Shown here: one piece after another, positions 61,933 through 64,000 of the stretch | Position numbering within the stretch: the first letter of the stretch is position 1 | Layout of the letters: each line of letters starts with the position of its first letter | Source of the DNA: Flavihumibacter sp. UBA7668 | Lineage (GTDB): Bacteria; Bacteroidota; Bacteroidia; Chitinophagales; Chitinophagaceae | Direction of reading: 5' to 3' | Assembly: GCF_002483205.1 (NCBI RefSeq) | Contig: NZ_DLHM01000007.1 | Location: 186,001-250,000, forward strand | DNA: 64,000 nucleotides | The notes under the pieces: model-generated | What the model saw: the letters and a program-made list of their open reading frames with translations, nothing else | Told to the model about the DNA's origin: nothing | Databases searched by the model: none | Program-made: the position numbers and the translations under genes

Positions 61933-63426
61933 ATGAAAATCTTACATAAATTTTTATTCGCCGGCATTGCAGCTGCAACACTAAGTACCAGCTGTAAGAA
62001 AGATTTGCTGGATGTAAATCCCCGTGATCAGTTATCCACCACTGTTTTCTGGAAATCAGAAAAAGACGCAGACCTCGCACTAACTGGACTGTACAATTAT
62101 CTTTATGCGACCGGTGGTAACTGGGGATGTTCTCAATATGAAATCATGGGATGGGACGGATATACCGACGATGTTTATTCCCAACATGATTATGGTGGTG
62201 GCCGGGCTGCTACATCATCCGGAATTACACCCAATAGTGGGGGTTATGTAGCCAATTATTACGCCAACAACTATCGGGCACTGGCGGCCATTAATAGTTT
62301 TCTTGCCAATGTAGATAAAGTTTTGACTGGCGATAAGCTTACTCAATACAAGGCAGAAGCGCATTTTCTTCGCGCATTTAATTATCTCTACCTTGCACAA
62401 CTCTATGGGAATGTTCCATTGATAACAGAAGATCCCTTTACACTTGATTTCAATAAGGGAATTGCCAAAGCATCAAAAACAGCGATACTTGAATTTGTAT
62501 TAGATGAACTGGATATCGCCATTGCGGGCTTACCCGATGTTGGATACACAACAGGGCATGCTGTAAAAGCTACAGCCTTGGGATATAAAGTGCGGGCCCT
62601 GATGGAATTGAAACAATTTGCTACGGCAGCAGCAACAGCAAAACAAATAATTGATGGGAATAAATTCAGTCTGCATACAAATTATGCTGCGAATTTTTAT
62701 AAAGCCGGTCAGCGGACCAGTCCGGAAATAATGTTTTCTGTTGTTTTTCTGGCACCCAATATAGTACATGCAGATGCTGCCTTAAATGTTGCTATGCACC
62801 GTTGGGGTGGTTTTGCCGGTACACAAAACCTGATTGATGAATATGAAGAAGGTGATCCCCGTTTAACCATGACCTGGTTCTTTGCCGGGGATGGTGCTGA
62901 TAAGGGTTGGCCTTTTGACGATCCGGCAGTAGCTTCCCCTGGTTCAGGCGAATGGCCTGCTAATTTTTACATTCCAAAAAAATGGCTGACCCCTGGAGTT
63001 CGTAATCCTGATTATGGATTACAGGGCGATAATGATTACGTTTTGCTTCGGTATGCCGATATAAAACTACTCTATGCGGAAGCACAAAATGAAGCCGCAG
63101 GTCCGGATGCAAGTGTTTATCAGCAGGTAAATGAAGTCCGCGATCGGCCTGGTGTTGAAATGCCCGCTCTTCCAACAGGTTTATCTCAGGCAGAAATGAG
63201 AGAGCGTATCCGTCATGAACGAAGAGTGGAATTGCCCCTCGAAGGAATTCGTTATTTTGACTTGAGAAGATGGGGTATTGCCAAGGAAAAAATCAATGGA
63301 TTTGCACCCAATCCGGTATTTCCTGATATCCAACTCAAATACGAAGAAAAATATGAATACTGGCCAATTCCACAAACTGAAATTGACCGTAATAAAGGCC
63401 TATTGGAACAGAATCCTGGTTACTAA
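61933..63426 (+). CDS. SusD/RagB family surface glycan-binding lipoprotein (locus 3)
   Basis: A 497-residue lipoprotein with lipobox STSCKKDL (Cys21). SusD marks: TVFWKSEKDADLALTGLYNY, AEAHFLRAFNYLYLAQLYGN near 140-160, and RHERRVELPLEGIRYFDLRR followed by the ending NKGLLEQNPGY. Gly/Tyr/Trp-rich surface segments (YATGGNWGCSQYE, HDYGGGRAAT) may form the glycan platform. It lies 17 nt after susC and is followed by the strong terminator at 63452, which closes locus 3 on this strand. Confidence 0.94.
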   Translation: MKILHKFLFAGIAAATLSTSCKKDLLDVNPRDQLSTTVFWKSEKDADLALTGLYNYLYATGGNWGCSQYEIMGWDGYTDDVYSQHDYGGGRAATSSGITPNSGGYVANYYANNYRALAAINSFLANVDKVLTGDKLTQYKAEAHFLRAFNYLYLAQLYGNVPLITEDPFTLDFNKGIAKASKTAILEFVLDELDIAIAGLPDVGYTTGHAVKATALGYKVRALMELKQFATAAATAKQIIDGNKFSLHTNYAANFYKAGQRTSPEIMFSVVFLAPNIVHADAALNVAMHRWGGFAGTQNLIDEYEEGDPRLTMTWFFAGDGADKGWPFDDPAVASPGSGEWPANFYIPKKWLTPGVRNPDYGLQGDNDYVLLRYADIKLLYAEAQNEAAGPDASVYQQVNEVRDRPGVEMPALPTGLSQAEMRERIRHERRVELPLEGIRYFDLRRWGIAKEKINGFAPNPVFPDIQLKYEEKYEYWPIPQTEIDRNKGLLEQNPGY

Positions 63427-63451
63427 GAAGTAGAATTTCGCATCAACCACG

Positions 63452-63480
63452 GTCGTCTTCTTCGGAAGGCGACTTTTTTT
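63452..63480 (+). terminator. Intrinsic terminator with UUCG tetraloop after susD of locus 3
   Basis: A 9-bp stem (63452-63460 with 63465-63473, one G/T wobble) closed by the very stable C(UUCG)G tetraloop and followed by seven T (63474-63480). It follows the susD stop by 25 nt. The reverse strand lacks an equal T-run, so it mainly ends the plus-strand transcript. Confidence 0.93.
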
Positions 63481-64000
63481 ATTGCAGCGGTTTCAACAAC
63501 ACCGCATCGGCCAGCAACAGGCCTTTCTCACCTGTGCCCTCCAGCGTAATTTTTGAACCCGGTGACAATTTAAATTCTCCTATCCGGTGCCAGATACCGG
63601 ATGTTTGTCCGCTTACTTCAATGGCTGCTAAATCCACGGACACTATCTGCGATTTTTTTCCATCCCAAACAATCCAGTTCATCGTACTGATATGGTTCGG
63701 ATGTTTTGGTAACAGATATACATACAGCTCGTATTTCCCACTCCTGGATAATTCTGGCTGATAAATTACCCGTCGGGTGGTAGACGCATCCCTTATCTCA
63801 AGCAAATCTTTTCCAAAACCAATATGCTGCACCGGCTTCCATTCTCCTTCTACCTTAACCCTCGCTTTATTATCATTATCCAACAGGATTTCCGGCTTGG
63901 ATCCATCCGCCAGCGGATTTCGTTTCAACTCAGCCTGTAAAACTGCAATATTGATATCCTGCACAGCCTTTGTTTCATTAATAGCCATGGCTGCTGCTAC
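63479..64000 (-). CDS. FAD-dependent oxidoreductase with golvesin-like tail, 3' part only
   Basis: The C-terminal 174 or so residues of a gene that continues past the window edge (frame open to 64000). The end matches the FAD oxidoreductase at 35065-37056: AAAMAINETKAVQDINIAVL vs SSAIAASMAIDTKNAVQDID, then the golvesin-like domain YELYVYLLPKHPNH, SGQTSGIWHRIGEFKLSPG and LLLADAVLLKPLQ (vs LVADAVLFKPEF). The FAD-binding N-terminus is not visible. It converges with susD of locus 3, so the same enzyme type lies beside both locus 2 and locus 3, although in different orientation relative to susCD. Confidence 0.85.
   Translation of the reverse strand, partial: VAAAMAINETKAVQDINIAVLQAELKRNPLADGSKPEILLDNDNKARVKVEGEWKPVQHIGFGKDLLEIRDASTTRRVIYQPELSRSGKYELYVYLLPKHPNHISTMNWIVWDGKKSQIVSVDLAAIEVSGQTSGIWHRIGEFKLSPGSKITLEGTGEKGLLLADAVLLKPLQ

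Overview
The window reads as chromosomal DNA of a Bacteroidota bacterium, most likely of the Chitinophagaceae type. Supporting this are three complete SusC/SusD pairs, each led by its own ECF sigma factor and FecR-type anti-sigma gene, a type IX secretion C-terminal signal, promoter elements close to the Bacteroidota -7 motif TAnnTTTG, few clear Shine-Dalgarno sequences, and many short gene gaps. I saw no rRNA, tRNA, insertion sequence, phage gene or CRISPR array. The taxon is an inference from gene content.

Layout. (1) 33-3567, plus: a tight operon of an MFS transporter, two tandem AhpD-like proteins and a DUF3179 membrane protein, followed by a decayed glutamine-amidotransferase-like gene (3611-3942). 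(2) 3917-13617, minus: glycan locus 1 (sigma, FecR, SusC, SusD, and a sulfatase fused to a GH29 fucosidase-like module), which suggests sulfated fucose-containing glycans. (3) 13744-27564: mixed genes, namely a MocR regulator divergent from an EamA exporter, a DUF1343 (NamZ-like) protein, cytochrome bd oxidase (cydAB), a DUF1080 protein, two tandem lipoproteins, an intradiol dioxygenase/thioredoxin-like fusion, a LytTR membrane regulator, and a cobalamin riboswitch driving a short B12-salvage operon. Two convergent gene junctions here (about 16.5 kb and 20.5 kb) are filled by an unusual 11-bp-period repeat that forms long hairpins. (4) 27565-43664, minus: a GH20 hexosaminidase/sialate O-acetylesterase pair, a giant T9SS-exported repeat protein, and glycan locus 2 (sigma, FecR, SusC, SusD, FAD oxidoreductase with golvesin-like tail).

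(5) 43731-56738: a nitrate assimilation island. It holds mobA (Mo cofactor), a rubredoxin/degenerate sirohaem-reductase fusion, a single-chain nitrate reductase carrying its own flavoprotein and [2Fe-2S] modules, a nitrate MFS transporter, an alginate-export-type porin, nirD, nirB, a SUMT gene (sirohaem) and a Crp/Fnr regulator with an N-terminal cysteine cluster. Together they cover outer-membrane entry, inner-membrane import, both reduction steps, both cofactors and control. (6) 56864-64000: glycan locus 3 (sigma, FecR, SusC, SusD, plus strand), a strong UUCG terminator, and the 3' part of a second FAD/golvesin oxidoreductase running off the window.

Most interesting: the 11-bp repeat hairpins at convergent junctions, the sulfatase-GH29 fusion, the self-contained nitrate reductase next to a rubredoxin protein that has lost its sirohaem ligands, hairpins in all three FecR-SusC junctions, and a 24-bp palindrome in front of the sialate esterase operon. 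All functions are read from sequence motifs and family knowledge; no database search was possible.
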